Shown: positions 37,601 through 45,599, numbered from the stretch's first letter. The stretch: 61,373 nt of DNA from Bacteroidetes bacterium GWF2_43_63 (GCA_001769275.1 MEOQ01000047.1:1-61373), one strand, 5' to 3'. A program made the numbers and translations. Notes: a model not told the origin generated them from the sequence alone.

Positions 37601-38697
37601 GAACTGACGACAATGGTTGCGTCGGCGCAGCATCAGCTACCATCGTTGTCCGTAACGCACCTATTATTTCAGTGAGCCCATTCAATCCCAATATCTGTCA
37701 TGGCGGTTCTGTGACAATGATTGCTTCGGGAGCTGTTCTCTATGACTGGACTCCAGCCACAGGTCTCAATACCAATGTCGGCAATATCGTTGTTTCTTCT
37801 CCGGATTCAACACAAACATATATTGTTGCCGGTGTTGATCTTTATGGATGTCAGGGCTCAGCCAACATCACCGTTATCGTGCATCCTATTCCAACGGTTG
37901 ACTTCGTCGCAGATGAAACAGATATTTGTCTGGCCACTGTTGTACACTTCTCTGGAATTGCTTCACCGTCGATACAATCATGGGTGTGGGACTTTGGTGA
38001 CCCATCTGCAGGTTCAGGCAATTCTTCCGCTGTGCAGAATCCGATGCACGCTTATTTTGAAACAGGAACCTATACAATAGGGCTGAGTGTAACGACCACT
38101 GCAGGTTGCAAAAATGCGATTCAGAAGCCAAGCTACATCATTGTACATCCAAATCCCATTGCGAGTTTCGCACGCACACCAGATATCACAACCCTTGAAT
38201 ATCCGACTATTCAGTTCTACGATCAATCGTTGGGCGAATCGTGGCGTCTCTGGGATTTTGATGATCCGGGCAGTGGACTTGACAACAACAGCATTGCCAA
38301 GAACCCGACACATACTTACAGTGCAGAAGGCGAATACTGGGCAACATTATTTGTCAAAAACGAATGGGAATGCATGGATTCAGTAAGTAACCGCATTATC
38401 ATCAACCCGACCTGGGATGAATATATTCCGTCGGCATTCTCACCCAATGATGACGGCAACAATGACATCTTCAGACCGATGGGATTCAACATCGACTTCA
38501 CTCAGTACAAGATGTACATTTACGATCGTTGGGGTAAAGAAATTTTCGATACCGACAACATTGAAGAAGGCTGGGATGGCAGAGTAAACGACCACGGAGA
38601 AACCGTTCAGCAGGACGTTTATGTGTATCTGATCATTCTCACCGACATTACAGGACTTGAACATCAGTTTATCGGACACGTAACCGTTGTCAAATAA
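31669..38697 (+). CDS. giant secreted repeat protein with T9SS type B sorting domain (adhesin-like)
   Basis: The 2342-residue protein starts with a signal peptide (cleavage likely after VSTSAQ, about residue 41). Residues about 470-637 resemble a carbohydrate-binding jelly-roll (LIYNGNFELGNTGF ... FAIDDIGFAPLC). From about 645 to 2065 come roughly 19 Ig-like repeats of about 75 residues, mostly alternating two types: A (ICVGESSVLTATSDI) and B (ICFGDPSTLTVSSNL). Two PKD domains follow (about 2071 and 2162; WVWDFGDPSAGSG, WRLWDFDDPGSG). The last ~95 residues (PSAFSPNDDGNNDIFRP ... YDRWGKEIFD ... GWDGRVN) are the T9SS type B, gliding-motility-associated C-terminal domain, directing export through the type IX system and surface attachment. 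Repeats and CBM-like module suggest adhesion or glycan binding; that is inference. A terminator follows. Confidence 0.9.
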   Translation: MKKFYKIIGLRFQFGRLPARLPALLFIVATLLAAPVSTSAQSGLCDPTVPFFTVDLTASPSGTWISPTVVRTDNCCGTTSPDRCLEFEITLNTGTIAINFDIASGAVPPGAMFYQIDCGPPVQVGTPICLTGPGPYTLTFCKPGNNPNTYAIIALPEPSVGPPVYASSTCPASIWVDGLVPGTITWTDITGGGLYNSYLSCTGCASPIVTPAAGHPAYVDYVACGTIAAGACSGSSTFCDTVRVNMFDPIEATVNPNPAFFCPSDPGVQLTGSHTGGFGTVVYNWYNSSWVSVGSGTGYFATAAGTYYLVVTDDMSATCPADTVPVVVSLYVPPILISPNYAGICEGTSVTLTATGAETYVWAPTTGLTPSTGSVVIAAPAATTTYTVTGTDIHGCTGSMSVLIDIFPLPVIEAGPDQEICLGESAQLNGSGAFSYEWTPAATLNNPNIANPIATTAVTTTYYLTGYSIGGNLIYNGNFELGNTGFTTDYVYDPDLVPEGNYYITNNPNTHHSNFAPCADHSVAPGAQMMVVNGAPNANEEVWCMNVAVVPNTDYAFSTWITSVHPTNPAVLQFSINSVLLGSPFTATATTCDWQQFYEIWNSGATSSAQICIVNQNVIRNGNDFAIDDIGFAPLCSNVDSVTVTVNPNPVLTVTSTDPDICVGGSTTLTVTSDVPGTTFVWSNGATTPSITVSPVTTTTYSVTGTALGCTGTASFQVVVNPLPIITVAASDPNICVGESSTLTATSDIPGSSFLWSTGANTASITVSPIATTIYNVTVTSPEGCVTTGAVTVTVFPNPVLTVTSSDGVICFGDPSTLTVSSNIPATTFAWSTGATTANITVNPVATTTYFVTGTAANGCTGTASIQIIVNPLPVITVAASDPNICVGESSILTATSDIAGSSFLWSTGAGTASITVSPVATTTYNVTVTSPEGCVTTGSVLVTVFPNPVLTVNASSNAICFGDPTTINVTSNLPGTTFAWSSGEVTAAITVSPVATTTYFVTGTAANGCTGTASIQIIVNPLPIITAAASDANICVGENSVLTATSDIAGSSFLWSNGANTASITVSPVATTTYNVTVTSPEGCVTTGSVLVNVFPNPVLTVNAMDGIICFGDPSTLTVSSNLPATSFVWSTGATTTNITVNPTATTTYFVTGTAANGCTGTASIQVIVNPLPVITVAASDANLCVGESSVLTATSDIAGSTFLWSNGGNTASITVSPVATTTYNVTVTSPEGCITTGSVLVTVFPNPVLTVNASSGTICLGESSTLSVASNLPATTFEWNTGQTTTSITVNPTATTTYFVTGTAANGCTGTASIEIIVNPLPVITVATSDANICVGESSVLTTTSDIAGSSFLWSNGVNTASITVSPVATTTYNVTVTSPEGCVTTGSVLVTVFPNPVLAISASSSAICFGDPTTINVTSNLPGTTFSWSSGQTTAAITVSPVSTTTYIVTGTAANGCTGTTSIEIIVNPLPVITVATSDANICVGESSVLTASSDIAGSSYLWSNGANTASITVSPVATTTYNVTVTSPEGCVTTGSVSVNVFPNPVLTVTTTATEICNGAAATITVSSSVAGTTYEWNTGSTNTSISVGPNTTTIYSVTGTAANGCTGTASIQIIVNPLPIITMTVSDSIICDGESVTMTAASDIAGSSFLWSTGALTPQIIVTPSLTNTYYLTVTSPQGCVSTANATIIVNPNPVPGIVASSGAICLGTTATLTTNTNIAVSSYLWNNAETNPTIFVSPASTSSYTVTVTTAEGCTGTADITIVVNPLPNINVTAPTAAICLGSSVDLTANSNHPSTTYLWNTGQTTGTINVSPAATSTYTVTGTDMNGCTGVAEYAVTVNPLPDVNIVSAQNEICQGMSNQLTASSNIANTNYIWNTGQTTTSIIVSPTSNTTYEVTGTDANGCTGSNLITIQVNPNPPVAINPNTFTICPGDTATLNASSSSLLSFVWNTGATTNSILVWPASTTNYTVTGTDDNGCVGAASATIVVRNAPIISVSPFNPNICHGGSVTMIASGAVLYDWTPATGLNTNVGNIVVSSPDSTQTYIVAGVDLYGCQGSANITVIVHPIPTVDFVADETDICLATVVHFSGIASPSIQSWVWDFGDPSAGSGNSSAVQNPMHAYFETGTYTIGLSVTTTAGCKNAIQKPSYIIVHPNPIASFARTPDITTLEYPTIQFYDQSLGESWRLWDFDDPGSGLDNNSIAKNPTHTYSAEGEYWATLFVKNEWECMDSVSNRIIINPTWDEYIPSAFSPNDDGNNDIFRPMGFNIDFTQYKMYIYDRWGKEIFDTDNIEEGWDGRVNDHGETVQQDVYVYLIILTDITGLEHQFIGHVTVVK
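33841..36540 (+). repeat. in-frame tandem array of 225-bp units in alternating A/B types
   Basis: A units begin at 33841, 34291, 34741, 35191, 35641 and 36091, with the next at 36541. B units begin at 34066, 34516, 34966, 35416, 35866 and 36316. Every unit is exactly 75 codons, and each AB pair is 450 bp, with no length change across 2.7 kb. Confidence 0.9.
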
Positions 38698-38718
38698 ACC
38701 AGTTCAATTACATGGCTC

Positions 38719-38749
38719 AAAAAACCCTCCTGTCCCGGAGGGTTTTTTT
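38719..38749 (+). terminator. intrinsic terminator after the giant type B protein gene
   Basis: AACCCTCC pairs with GGAGGGTT, followed by a T-run, about 25 bases after the stop codon. Confidence 0.88.
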
Positions 38750-38764
38750 ATGAAGTCGAGTAAG

Positions 38765-38785
38765 TCACGCGTCGGGAGACGCGCG
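38765..38785 (+). repeat. dispersed GC-rich palindromic module, copy 2
   Basis: Exact copy of 7146-7166 and of the reverse of 52121-52141; core CGTCGGGAGACGCGCG. Confidence 0.8.
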
Positions 38786-38795
38786 CCCAATTCGA

Positions 38796-38824
38796 GTCAC
38801 GCATCAACGTAAAACGTTGCATGC
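38796..38824 (-). repeat. dispersed AACGTTTYACGTT module, copy 1
   Basis: On the minus strand this reads GCATGCAACGTTTTACGTTG followed by ATGCGTGAC. It matches 47104-47132 with four differences. The core AACGTttTACGTT is an inverted repeat. It sits next to a CGTCGGGAGACGCGCG module. Confidence 0.7.
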
Positions 38825-38840
38825 AGGAGAATCGCGCCCA

Positions 38841-38895
38841 GAGCAAGATCAAGGTCAAGATCAAGGTCAAGGTTGAGATAAAGGTTGAGATAAAG
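38841..38895. repeat. hexamer-like tandem repeat (GATCAAGGTCAA/GGTTGAGATAAA)
   Basis: Short degenerate units AAGATC, AAGGTC, AAGGTTGAGATA repeat over about 55 bases directly before the gmk stop codon. No coding or regulatory role is apparent. Confidence 0.7.
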
Positions 38896-38902
38896 CCGTT
38901 GA

Positions 38903-39466
38903 TCAGCTTTTTAGAAAATCACTGACTTTCGCCGCGGCCTCACTGACGGCGATGTCCAGGTGATCATTGGTGATTACAATATCAAACTGCGGAGCAAAAC
39001 TGAGTTCGTATTTTGCACGATCGAGTCGTTTCTGAATAGATTCTTCCGATTCTGTATGTCTGAATCTGAGCCGTTCTTCAAGGATTTCGAATGATGGTGG
39101 CTGAATAAAAACTGAAAGTGCATTTTCTCCGAAAATTTTTTTCAGACTCACGCCACCTTTCACATCCACATCAAAAATAATGGCTTTGCCTTCGTTCCAA
39201 ACGCGCTCTACTTCTAATTTTAAAGTGCCGTAATATAGTCCATCGTAAACTTCCTCCCATTCAACAAATTCATTTTGTCCCACTTTTTTTCTGAACTGTT
39301 CAATAGAAAAAAAGAAATAATCGACTCCGTCTATTTCGTTTTCGCGCGGTTGGCGACTGGTTGCCGAAATTGAGAATCCAAGCGGCAATCCGGCATCAAT
39401 AAGCTTGTGAACAATGGTTGTTTTGCCTGCTCCGCTGGGCGCTGAAAAAATCACGGCTTTTCTCAT
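38903..39466 (-). CDS. gmk: guanylate kinase
   Basis: The 187-residue enzyme phosphorylates GMP to GDP with ATP. The P-loop is FSAPSGAGKTTIVHK (about residues 6-20); the GMP-binding region includes SATSRQPRENEIDGVDYFF, and the lid region FRHTESEESIQKRLDRA follows. ATG 39466 lies one base past the yicC stop codon and gives the family-typical MRKAVIFSAPSGAGK start; the longer frame runs into yicC. It is the third gene of a mutS-yicC-gmk unit. The yicC-gmk pairing is common in bacteria. Confidence 0.95.
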   Translation of the reverse strand: MRKAVIFSAPSGAGKTTIVHKLIDAGLPLGFSISATSRQPRENEIDGVDYFFFSIEQFRKKVGQNEFVEWEEVYDGLYYGTLKLEVERVWNEGKAIIFDVDVKGGVSLKKIFGENALSVFIQPPSFEILEERLRFRHTESEESIQKRLDRAKYELSFAPQFDIVITNDHLDIAVSEAAAKVSDFLKS

Positions 39467-39467
39467 A

Positions 39468-40346
39468 CTACAGAATATTGGCCAATTGTTCCTTGATTTT
39501 TTCAAGCTCATCTTTCATCACAACGATGCGTTTCTGGATTTCAAAAAAACTGCTTTTATTTCCAAGTGTATTTATTTCGCGACCCATTTCCTGAGAAATG
39601 AAGCCCAGCTTTTTTCCTGCAGGCTCCTGATCATCCTGAGCCAATGTGTTTTTGAAATATTCGATGTGTTTTGCCAATCTCACTTTTTCCTCATTGATGT
39701 CCATTTTATCAAGGTAATAAAACAGCTCCTGCTCCAATCGTGATTCATCTGCATTCACATTCAACTGCGCCTGCAGCAGCTCCTTGTTCAGTCGTTCACG
39801 CACCTGTTCCTTGCGTTCCGGATCAAGCTTTTCGATTTCAGGCAAGAGCTCTCCGATCAACTGCACATGTTTAAGCATGTCTTTTTCAAGGATTTTTCCT
39901 TCTTCAATTCTGAATGCATCGGTTTCTTCGCATGCCATGCGAACCAATTCAAACAAAGCGCTCCACTCATCTTCGGCAACAACTGGGGTTCCATAACCGA
40001 CCACTTCGGGAAGACGAATCAGAATTTCCATCCAGTTTTCCGGTCTGGCAATTCCAAGATGATCGGAAAGCAGCGAAAGTTCCTTAAAATATTTTTCAGC
40101 CAAAACTGTATTTACGCTGGCATCGGCATTTGAAACGTCTTCGATGATCACATTGATGTCTATTTTTCCACGCACCAGAATTTTTGCAGCGATATCGCGA
40201 ATCTGGTTTTCACGTTCACGGTACCGGAACGGAGTCTTTACAGAAAGATCGAGCTGTTTATTGTTGAGTGTTCGCACCATTACCGCAACTGTTGAATTAC
40301 CAACCGTTGCATGCACCCTTCCGAATCCTGTCATTGATCTGAGCAT
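39468..40346 (-). CDS. yicC: YicC/YloC-family endoribonuclease
   Basis: The 292-residue protein has the YicC N-terminal domain (MLRSMTGFGRVHATVGNSTV, RTLNNKQLDLSVKTP) and the C-terminal DUF1732 region (FISQEMGREINTLGNKS, then EIQKRIVVMKDELEKIKEQL). Members of this family are reported to be endoribonucleases acting on small RNAs. The gene starts six bases after the mutS stop codon and ends one base before gmk, so it is translated from the same message. Length is normal. Confidence 0.93.
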   Translation of the reverse strand: MLRSMTGFGRVHATVGNSTVAVMVRTLNNKQLDLSVKTPFRYRERENQIRDIAAKILVRGKIDINVIIEDVSNADASVNTVLAEKYFKELSLLSDHLGIARPENWMEILIRLPEVVGYGTPVVAEDEWSALFELVRMACEETDAFRIEEGKILEKDMLKHVQLIGELLPEIEKLDPERKEQVRERLNKELLQAQLNVNADESRLEQELFYYLDKMDINEEKVRLAKHIEYFKNTLAQDDQEPAGKKLGFISQEMGREINTLGNKSSFFEIQKRIVVMKDELEKIKEQLANIL

Positions 40347-40352
40347 ACGGGT

Positions 40353-43019
40353 TTATTGTTTTTTATTTTTCTCCAAAAGTTTTTTAATACTGTTCAATTT
40401 CATCAGTGCCTCAACCGGCGTGAGCATATCAACATTGGTGTTTAAAATATCGTCGCGCAAATTTTCCAGAAGCGGATCGTCGAGTTGAATGAGACTGAGT
40501 TGAAATGATTCCGCCGATGTTTTGGTTTTGTTTGTTTCGTTTACCGAAATGTCTGAACCATGTTCTTTTTCAAGCCGCACAAGAATTTCACCTGCTCGCT
40601 CGATGATAGTCCGGGGCACGCCAGCCATGCGGGCTACGTGAATTCCGAAGCTGTGCTCTGTTCCACCGGGCGTGAGTTTTCGGATGAACACAATATTATT
40701 TCCGCTCTCTTTTACAGAGATATGAAAATTTCTGACGCGCGGCAAATAAGTCGCCAACTCATTCAGCTCGTGGTAGTGTGTTGCAAAGAGTGTTTTGGCG
40801 CGGTAGAGCGGATGGTTGTGCAGATACTCCGTTATCGACCAGGCAATGGAAATGCCGTCGTAGGTTGACGTTCCACGACCGATTTCATCGAGCAAAATAA
40901 GGCTTCGCGAAGAAAGATTATTGAGAATACTGGCGGTCTCGTTCATTTCAACCATAAAGGTCGATTCACCGGAAGTGAGATTATCGGAGGCTCCCACGCG
41001 GGTGAAAATTTTATCCACCATTCCAATCTCTGCTGAATCAGCCGGAACAAAACTTCCACACTGCGCCAATAAAACAATCAAAGCTGTCTGCCTTAGTAGT
41101 GCTGATTTTCCGGCCATATTCGGCCCAGTGAGAATTATGATCTGTTGATCATCACTGTTGAGTTGCACATCGTTTTCAACATATTTATCTCCCGGAGGAA
41201 GCTGCGTTTCAATGACCGGGTGACGGCCGCCTTTGATGTCAATGGCCAGGCCATCATTGAGCTGCGGGCGACAGTAATTATTTTCGGAAGCTATCAGTGC
41301 AAAAGATAAAAATACATCAAGCATCGCCAGCAATGCGGCATTTTTCTGCAATGCACTTGTAAACGGCATCGACTGCTGAATGAGCTGAACGTAGAGTTCC
41401 TGTTCGATGCGCAGGATTTTTTCTTCGGCACCCAGAATTTTTTCTTCATATGTTTTCAGCTCCGGAGTAATGTAGCGTTCTGCATTTGCGAGTGTTTGCT
41501 TCCGGATCCATTCTTCCGGCACCTTATCTTTATGCGTGTTGGTCACTTCGAGATAGTAACCAAAAACATTGTTGAAACTAATTTTCAAAGAAGAAATCCC
41601 TGTGCGCAATGCCTCATTCTGCTGAATTCCGGAAAGAAAGTTTTTACTATCGGTACTCAGCAATCGCAATTCGTCAAGGTCGTTGTTTACACCCGAACAA
41701 ATGACACCTCCTTTGAAAATGAGTGCTGCCGCGTCTTCGCGAATGAATTTTCGGATAAGCGAAGCCAATTCATCCAGATCGGCAAAACGCGAAACAATTT
41801 TTCTGAGCGGTTCCGATTCATATGGGATCAGTGCGCACAACTCTTTGGTTTTATCGATGGAGTATGCGAGCGTTAGAAATTCGCGCGGGTTGATTTTCCC
41901 AACGGCCAGTTTTCCGCAAAGGCGCTCCAAATCTGCTATTTCGGCCAACAGTTGTTGAATCTGAAACGACAGTTCTTTGTTGTCATAAAAACAGGAAACA
42001 GCATCAAGCCGCTCTGTGATTTTTTCTTTGCTGATCAATGGAAGGAGCAACCAGCGCTGAAGCAGGCGTCCGCCCATGGGCGAGGAAGTCCGGTCGATGG
42101 TATTGAGCAATGTTCTGCCGCGTTCATTATATGATTGAATCAGTTCGAGATTGCGTATGGTGAAGCGGTCAAGCCAGACGTAATCGTCATTATCGATACG
42201 CGAGACCGAACGAATATGCGAAGAACCGCTGTCCTGACGGGTTTCGTTCACATAATGCAGACAAGCGCCGGCAGCAATAATTGCATTTTCAAATTGATCA
42301 ATTCCGAATCCTTTCAGATTTTCGGTTTCAAACTGGCGAAGAAGAAGATCGTGTGCATATTGCGAAGAGAAGATCCAGTCGTCGAAAGCAAAGACATTGA
42401 ATGGACCAAATACATCCAGAAAGTCGGTTTTATGCGATTTTTTAACAAGGACTTCGGCTGGCTGCATATTCTGAAGCAGCCGGGCGATATATTCATTGGA
42501 GCCTTCGGCTACAAAAAACTCACCGGTAGAAACGTCGATAAATGCGGCGCCGGTTTTGGGTTGATTCAAAAAAACAGCAGCCAGAAAATTATTGCTTTTG
42601 CGATCGAGCACACTATCGGAAAAAGCAACGCCGGGAGTAACGAGTTCGGTAATTCCTCTTTTGACAATTTTCTTGGTGAGTTTCGGATCTTCCAACTGTT
42701 CACACACCGCAACACGCTGACCAGCTTTTACAAGTTTAGGCAAATAAGTTTCAAGTGCGTGATGTGGAAATCCGGCCAGCTCGATGTGCGAAGCTGAGCC
42801 ATTGGCTCTTTTGGTGAGTGTAATACCCAAAATAGCCGAAGCCCTTTTGGCATCTTCGCCAAAGGTCTCGAAAAAGTCGCCCACCCTGAAAAGCAGGATT
42901 GCATCGGGGTATTTGACTTTAATTTCATTGTATTGCCTCATCAGAGGCGTTTCGGCAACAGATCCTTCGCTCACAGAATTCGGTCTTTGCAACAAAAATA
43001 TGAATTTCTTTTGAACCAT
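40353..43019 (-). CDS. mutS: DNA mismatch repair protein MutS
   Basis: The up to 888-residue protein has the mismatch-recognition Phe-x-Glu motif in LLFRVGDFFETFGEDA, connector, lever/clamp domains and the C-terminal ABC ATPase (GPNMAGKSALLRQ Walker A; LILLDEIGRGTSTYDG Walker B; FATHYHELNEL). It detects mispairs and recruits MutL. ATG 43019 is the longest start. However, TATTTTTG on the minus strand at 43000-42993 looks like the mutS -7 box and lies inside this frame, and family proteins usually start about ten residues before ETPLMRQYN. A GTG at 42974 (giving a SEGSVAETPLM start, 873 residues) may therefore be the true start. It heads the mutS-yicC-gmk unit and is divergent from the RNA methyltransferase gene. 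Confidence 0.95.
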   Translation of the reverse strand: MVQKKFIFLLQRPNSVSEGSVAETPLMRQYNEIKVKYPDAILLFRVGDFFETFGEDAKRASAILGITLTKRANGSASHIELAGFPHHALETYLPKLVKAGQRVAVCEQLEDPKLTKKIVKRGITELVTPGVAFSDSVLDRKSNNFLAAVFLNQPKTGAAFIDVSTGEFFVAEGSNEYIARLLQNMQPAEVLVKKSHKTDFLDVFGPFNVFAFDDWIFSSQYAHDLLLRQFETENLKGFGIDQFENAIIAAGACLHYVNETRQDSGSSHIRSVSRIDNDDYVWLDRFTIRNLELIQSYNERGRTLLNTIDRTSSPMGGRLLQRWLLLPLISKEKITERLDAVSCFYDNKELSFQIQQLLAEIADLERLCGKLAVGKINPREFLTLAYSIDKTKELCALIPYESEPLRKIVSRFADLDELASLIRKFIREDAAALIFKGGVICSGVNNDLDELRLLSTDSKNFLSGIQQNEALRTGISSLKISFNNVFGYYLEVTNTHKDKVPEEWIRKQTLANAERYITPELKTYEEKILGAEEKILRIEQELYVQLIQQSMPFTSALQKNAALLAMLDVFLSFALIASENNYCRPQLNDGLAIDIKGGRHPVIETQLPPGDKYVENDVQLNSDDQQIIILTGPNMAGKSALLRQTALIVLLAQCGSFVPADSAEIGMVDKIFTRVGASDNLTSGESTFMVEMNETASILNNLSSRSLILLDEIGRGTSTYDGISIAWSITEYLHNHPLYRAKTLFATHYHELNELATYLPRVRNFHISVKESGNNIVFIRKLTPGGTEHSFGIHVARMAGVPRTIIERAGEILVRLEKEHGSDISVNETNKTKTSAESFQLSLIQLDDPLLENLRDDILNTNVDMLTPVEALMKLNSIKKLLEKNKKQ
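42993..43000 (-). promoter_or_regulatory. probable -7 promoter box of mutS
   Basis: On the minus strand TATTTTTG matches TAnnTTTG and lies 18 bases before the alternative GTG start at 42974. Confidence 0.5.
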
Positions 43020-43024
43020 GTTTG

Positions 43025-43032
43025 TATTTTTG
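43025..43032 (+). promoter_or_regulatory. -7 promoter box of RNA methyltransferase gene
   Basis: TATTTTTG matches TAnnTTTG and lies 25 bases before ATG 43058. It stands back to back with the mutS box, 24 bases away. Confidence 0.6.
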
Positions 43033-43057
43033 TTTCAGAATATTGAAGTCAAAGCTT

Positions 43058-43606
43058 ATGAAGAAAAGTATGTCGGACCTCGGGCGCATGACGCAGGAAG
43101 AATTCAGGGAAGCGCCGAAACTCCCATTGGTAGTCCTTCTGGACAATGTTCGCAGTCAGCACAACATTGGTTCGGTTTTCCGCACCTCCGACGCTTTTAG
43201 GGTCTCAGAAATCATTTTATGCGGAATCACTGCAACACCGCCAAACAAGGAAATTCAGAAAACAGCGTTGGGGGCAACGGAAAGTGTCGCCTGGCGGTAT
43301 TTTGAAAATGCATCAGAGGCAGTGGCTCAACTTAAGCAGGAAGGATTTACCGTTGTGGCCGTTGAGCAAACGCACAATAGCCTGATTATCAACACTGAAG
43401 AATGGATATTCCCGGATGAAAAAATAGCACTGGTATTGGGCAACGAAGTCTTTGGAACATCGGATGAAGTATTGGAATTGTGCGACAGAACGATAGAGAT
43501 ACCACAATTTGGCACCAAACACTCGCTCAATGTCTCAGTATGCGCAGGCATTGTGATTTGGGAGATATGCAAGTGGCATCTGGAGCATAAAACAAGGCAA
43601 TTATGA
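43058..43606 (+). CDS. SpoU/TrmH-family RNA 2'-O-methyltransferase
   Basis: The 182-residue protein is a SPOUT methyltransferase with the three SpoU motifs: DNVRSQHNIGSVFRTSDAF (motif 1, about residues 29-47), IALVLGNEVFGTSDEVL (motif 2, about 126-142) and IPQFGTKHSLNVSVCAGIVI (motif 3, about 152-171), which together build the SAM-binding trefoil knot. It lacks the extra N-terminal RNA-binding domain of RlmB, so it is closer to tRNA-type enzymes, but the target nucleotide cannot be read from sequence. ATG 43058 was chosen over TTG 43022, which overlaps the promoter box. It is divergent from mutS. Confidence 0.9.
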   Translation: MKKSMSDLGRMTQEEFREAPKLPLVVLLDNVRSQHNIGSVFRTSDAFRVSEIILCGITATPPNKEIQKTALGATESVAWRYFENASEAVAQLKQEGFTVVAVEQTHNSLIINTEEWIFPDEKIALVLGNEVFGTSDEVLELCDRTIEIPQFGTKHSLNVSVCAGIVIWEICKWHLEHKTRQL

Positions 43607-43651
43607 ATGTAATGATTTAACATATTATGCGGCAAACTGAAAAAAATATTA

Positions 43652-43678
43652 TATATTTGCCCAAAATTCTTATTTTTG
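43652..43678 (+). promoter_or_regulatory. two candidate -7 boxes before the OmpA/TPR-like lipoprotein gene
   Basis: TATATTTG (43652-43659) and TATTTTTG (43671-43678) both match TAnnTTTG; the second ends 39 bases before ATG 43718. Tandem promoters would fit a strongly expressed gene. Confidence 0.5.
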
Positions 43679-43717
43679 CAGTTCAACAAAAAACGAAACC
43701 AATAAACAACCAATCTT

Positions 43718-45472
43718 ATGAAAAACCTTAATCTGAAAATTGTTGTTGCTCTAGTACTTTCAGCAGCACTCATGTCAGGTTGTGGTCTCAGTAAAATGGC
43801 CAAGAAATACGATACGGTCAAATACGAGGCAAAACCTGAAATGCTGGAAACCCACGGCGGCAAAATCAACACCGCTGTTAAAGGTGTCTTCCCGGCAAAA
43901 TATTTCGACAAGAAAGTCACCCTTGAATTCACTCCTGTTCTGAAATGGGAAGGTGGAAGCTACACATGCAAATCAATCAAGATTCAGGGCGAAAGAGTAA
44001 CCGGAGAAGGTGTCACAATCAATAAAGTTAGTGGTGGTACTATTGACTGGTCAGACGTTATTCCTTACAAACCGGAAATGAATGCTTCGGAACTTGTAGT
44101 GAACGTAAAAGGCACAAAAGGAAAGAAAACAAAAGATTTTGGCGAAGTAAAACTGGCCGACGGTGTAATTTACACCAGCGAACGCGTTGGACGTGACGAG
44201 GAAATGGCTATTGCTGAACATGGATACAAAAAAGAAGTTCTGGTTACTGAAACCGCCAGCCTCTATTTTGATTACAACAGCGCCAACTACAGCACAACCC
44301 AGAAGTTGAACAAACAGGACGCGAACAAAGAATCGCTGAAAAAAGCTGAAGAATTCATCGCCAAAGGTTGGAAAGTTAAAACCATCGACATCAACGCATG
44401 GGCATCACCTGAAGGTGAAGAAGCTTACAACGCCGAACTGTCAAACGATCGTTCAGAAGTTGCCAAGAAATATGTTGATTCATACATTGAAAAACTTGAC
44501 AAGCAGATTGCTAAAGATAAAAAAGTGAAATACGAAGAAGTTAAACGCGTATACACTATCAACCCAAAAGCCAACGGAGAAGACTTCGAAGGATTTATGG
44601 CAGCTGTTCAGAAATCAACGCTTCCTGAAAAACAGGCTATCATCAATGTGATCAAATCACAGCCAAGCAAAGTTCAGCGCGAACAGGAAATCAAGAACAT
44701 GACCGTTATTTATGCTCAGGTTGAAGAAATTCTCGAGCCACTGCGTCGTTCAGAAATCTCAGTTATTTGCTTCGAACCAAAACGCACCGACGAAAACATT
44801 GCAATGCTTTCAACCACAGCTCCTGACAGCCTGAAAGCTGAAGAGCTTCTTTTTGCTGCTACGCTCACCGAAGACAAACAGACAAAAGTGAACATTTATA
44901 AATCAGGAACAAAAACATATTCTGATAACTGGAAATTCTGGAACAATGCCGGCGCCATCCTGATGGAAATGGGCGAAGCCAGCGATGCTAAACCTTACAT
45001 TGAAAAAGCAAACGCTCTTTCACCAAACAACGCAATTGTAATGAACAACATGGGCGTTCTTGCTTCATGGGATAAAGATTATGCAACTGCAAAATCACGT
45101 TACGAAGCTGCACAGAGTGGTGGTGTAAGCGCTAACTACAACCTGGGTATCCTCAAAATCCGCGAAGGCGACTATGACGGAGCTCTCCAGTTGTTCGGCA
45201 GCAAAACCTGCAAATACAATGTTGCTCTTGCTCAGGTTCTGAAACTTGACTATACCAATGCTACATCAAACCTGAATTGCACCAAAGGTGATCAGGGTGC
45301 TGTTGCTTATCTCCTCGCTGTTGTAGGTGCCCGCACCAACAACTCAAGCATGCTCTATGACAACCTGAAAAAAGCCATTGCAGCTGACAACAGCTACAAA
45401 GCTCAGGCTAAAGAAGACCGCGAATTCTTCAAATTCTTCAACTCAACTGACTTCCAGAATATCGTGAAATAA
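43718..45472 (+). CDS. outer-membrane lipoprotein with OmpA-like and TPR-like regions
   Basis: The 584-residue protein starts with a lipoprotein signal (MKNLNLKIVVALVLSAALMSGC). A beta-rich N-terminal region (about 40-190) is followed by an OmpA-like segment (YFDYNSANY, then VKTIDINAWASPEGEEAYN and NDRSEVAKKYV, about 185-260), an acidic/basic helical linker, and a TPR-like C-terminal half (NWKFWNNAGAILMEMGEASD, NNAIVMNNMGVLASWDKDY, about 405-490). It resembles large, abundant Bacteroidetes envelope lipoproteins of unknown function. Two candidate promoters and a strong terminator, together with regular codon use, fit high expression. A role in peptidoglycan or envelope organisation is inference from the OmpA-like part. 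Confidence 0.85.
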   Translation: MKNLNLKIVVALVLSAALMSGCGLSKMAKKYDTVKYEAKPEMLETHGGKINTAVKGVFPAKYFDKKVTLEFTPVLKWEGGSYTCKSIKIQGERVTGEGVTINKVSGGTIDWSDVIPYKPEMNASELVVNVKGTKGKKTKDFGEVKLADGVIYTSERVGRDEEMAIAEHGYKKEVLVTETASLYFDYNSANYSTTQKLNKQDANKESLKKAEEFIAKGWKVKTIDINAWASPEGEEAYNAELSNDRSEVAKKYVDSYIEKLDKQIAKDKKVKYEEVKRVYTINPKANGEDFEGFMAAVQKSTLPEKQAIINVIKSQPSKVQREQEIKNMTVIYAQVEEILEPLRRSEISVICFEPKRTDENIAMLSTTAPDSLKAEELLFAATLTEDKQTKVNIYKSGTKTYSDNWKFWNNAGAILMEMGEASDAKPYIEKANALSPNNAIVMNNMGVLASWDKDYATAKSRYEAAQSGGVSANYNLGILKIREGDYDGALQLFGSKTCKYNVALAQVLKLDYTNATSNLNCTKGDQGAVAYLLAVVGARTNNSSMLYDNLKKAIAADNSYKAQAKEDREFFKFFNSTDFQNIVK

Positions 45473-45492
45473 TATTCGGGATTCCAATACTG

Positions 45493-45525
45493 AAGGGGCT
45501 TTCCAAACGGAAGGCCTCTTTTTTT
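45493..45525 (+). terminator. intrinsic terminator of the OmpA/TPR-like lipoprotein gene
   Basis: GGGGCTTTCC and GGAAGGCCTC pair around AAAC with two G-U pairs, followed by a run of seven T. Confidence 0.85.
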
Positions 45526-45599
45526 GTGCCCCGAGGTCAAGCAGCTGTTAGCTGTCAGTAATCAGCTGTCAGCTCTGAAAAGGAGCTGAGAAGACAGGT

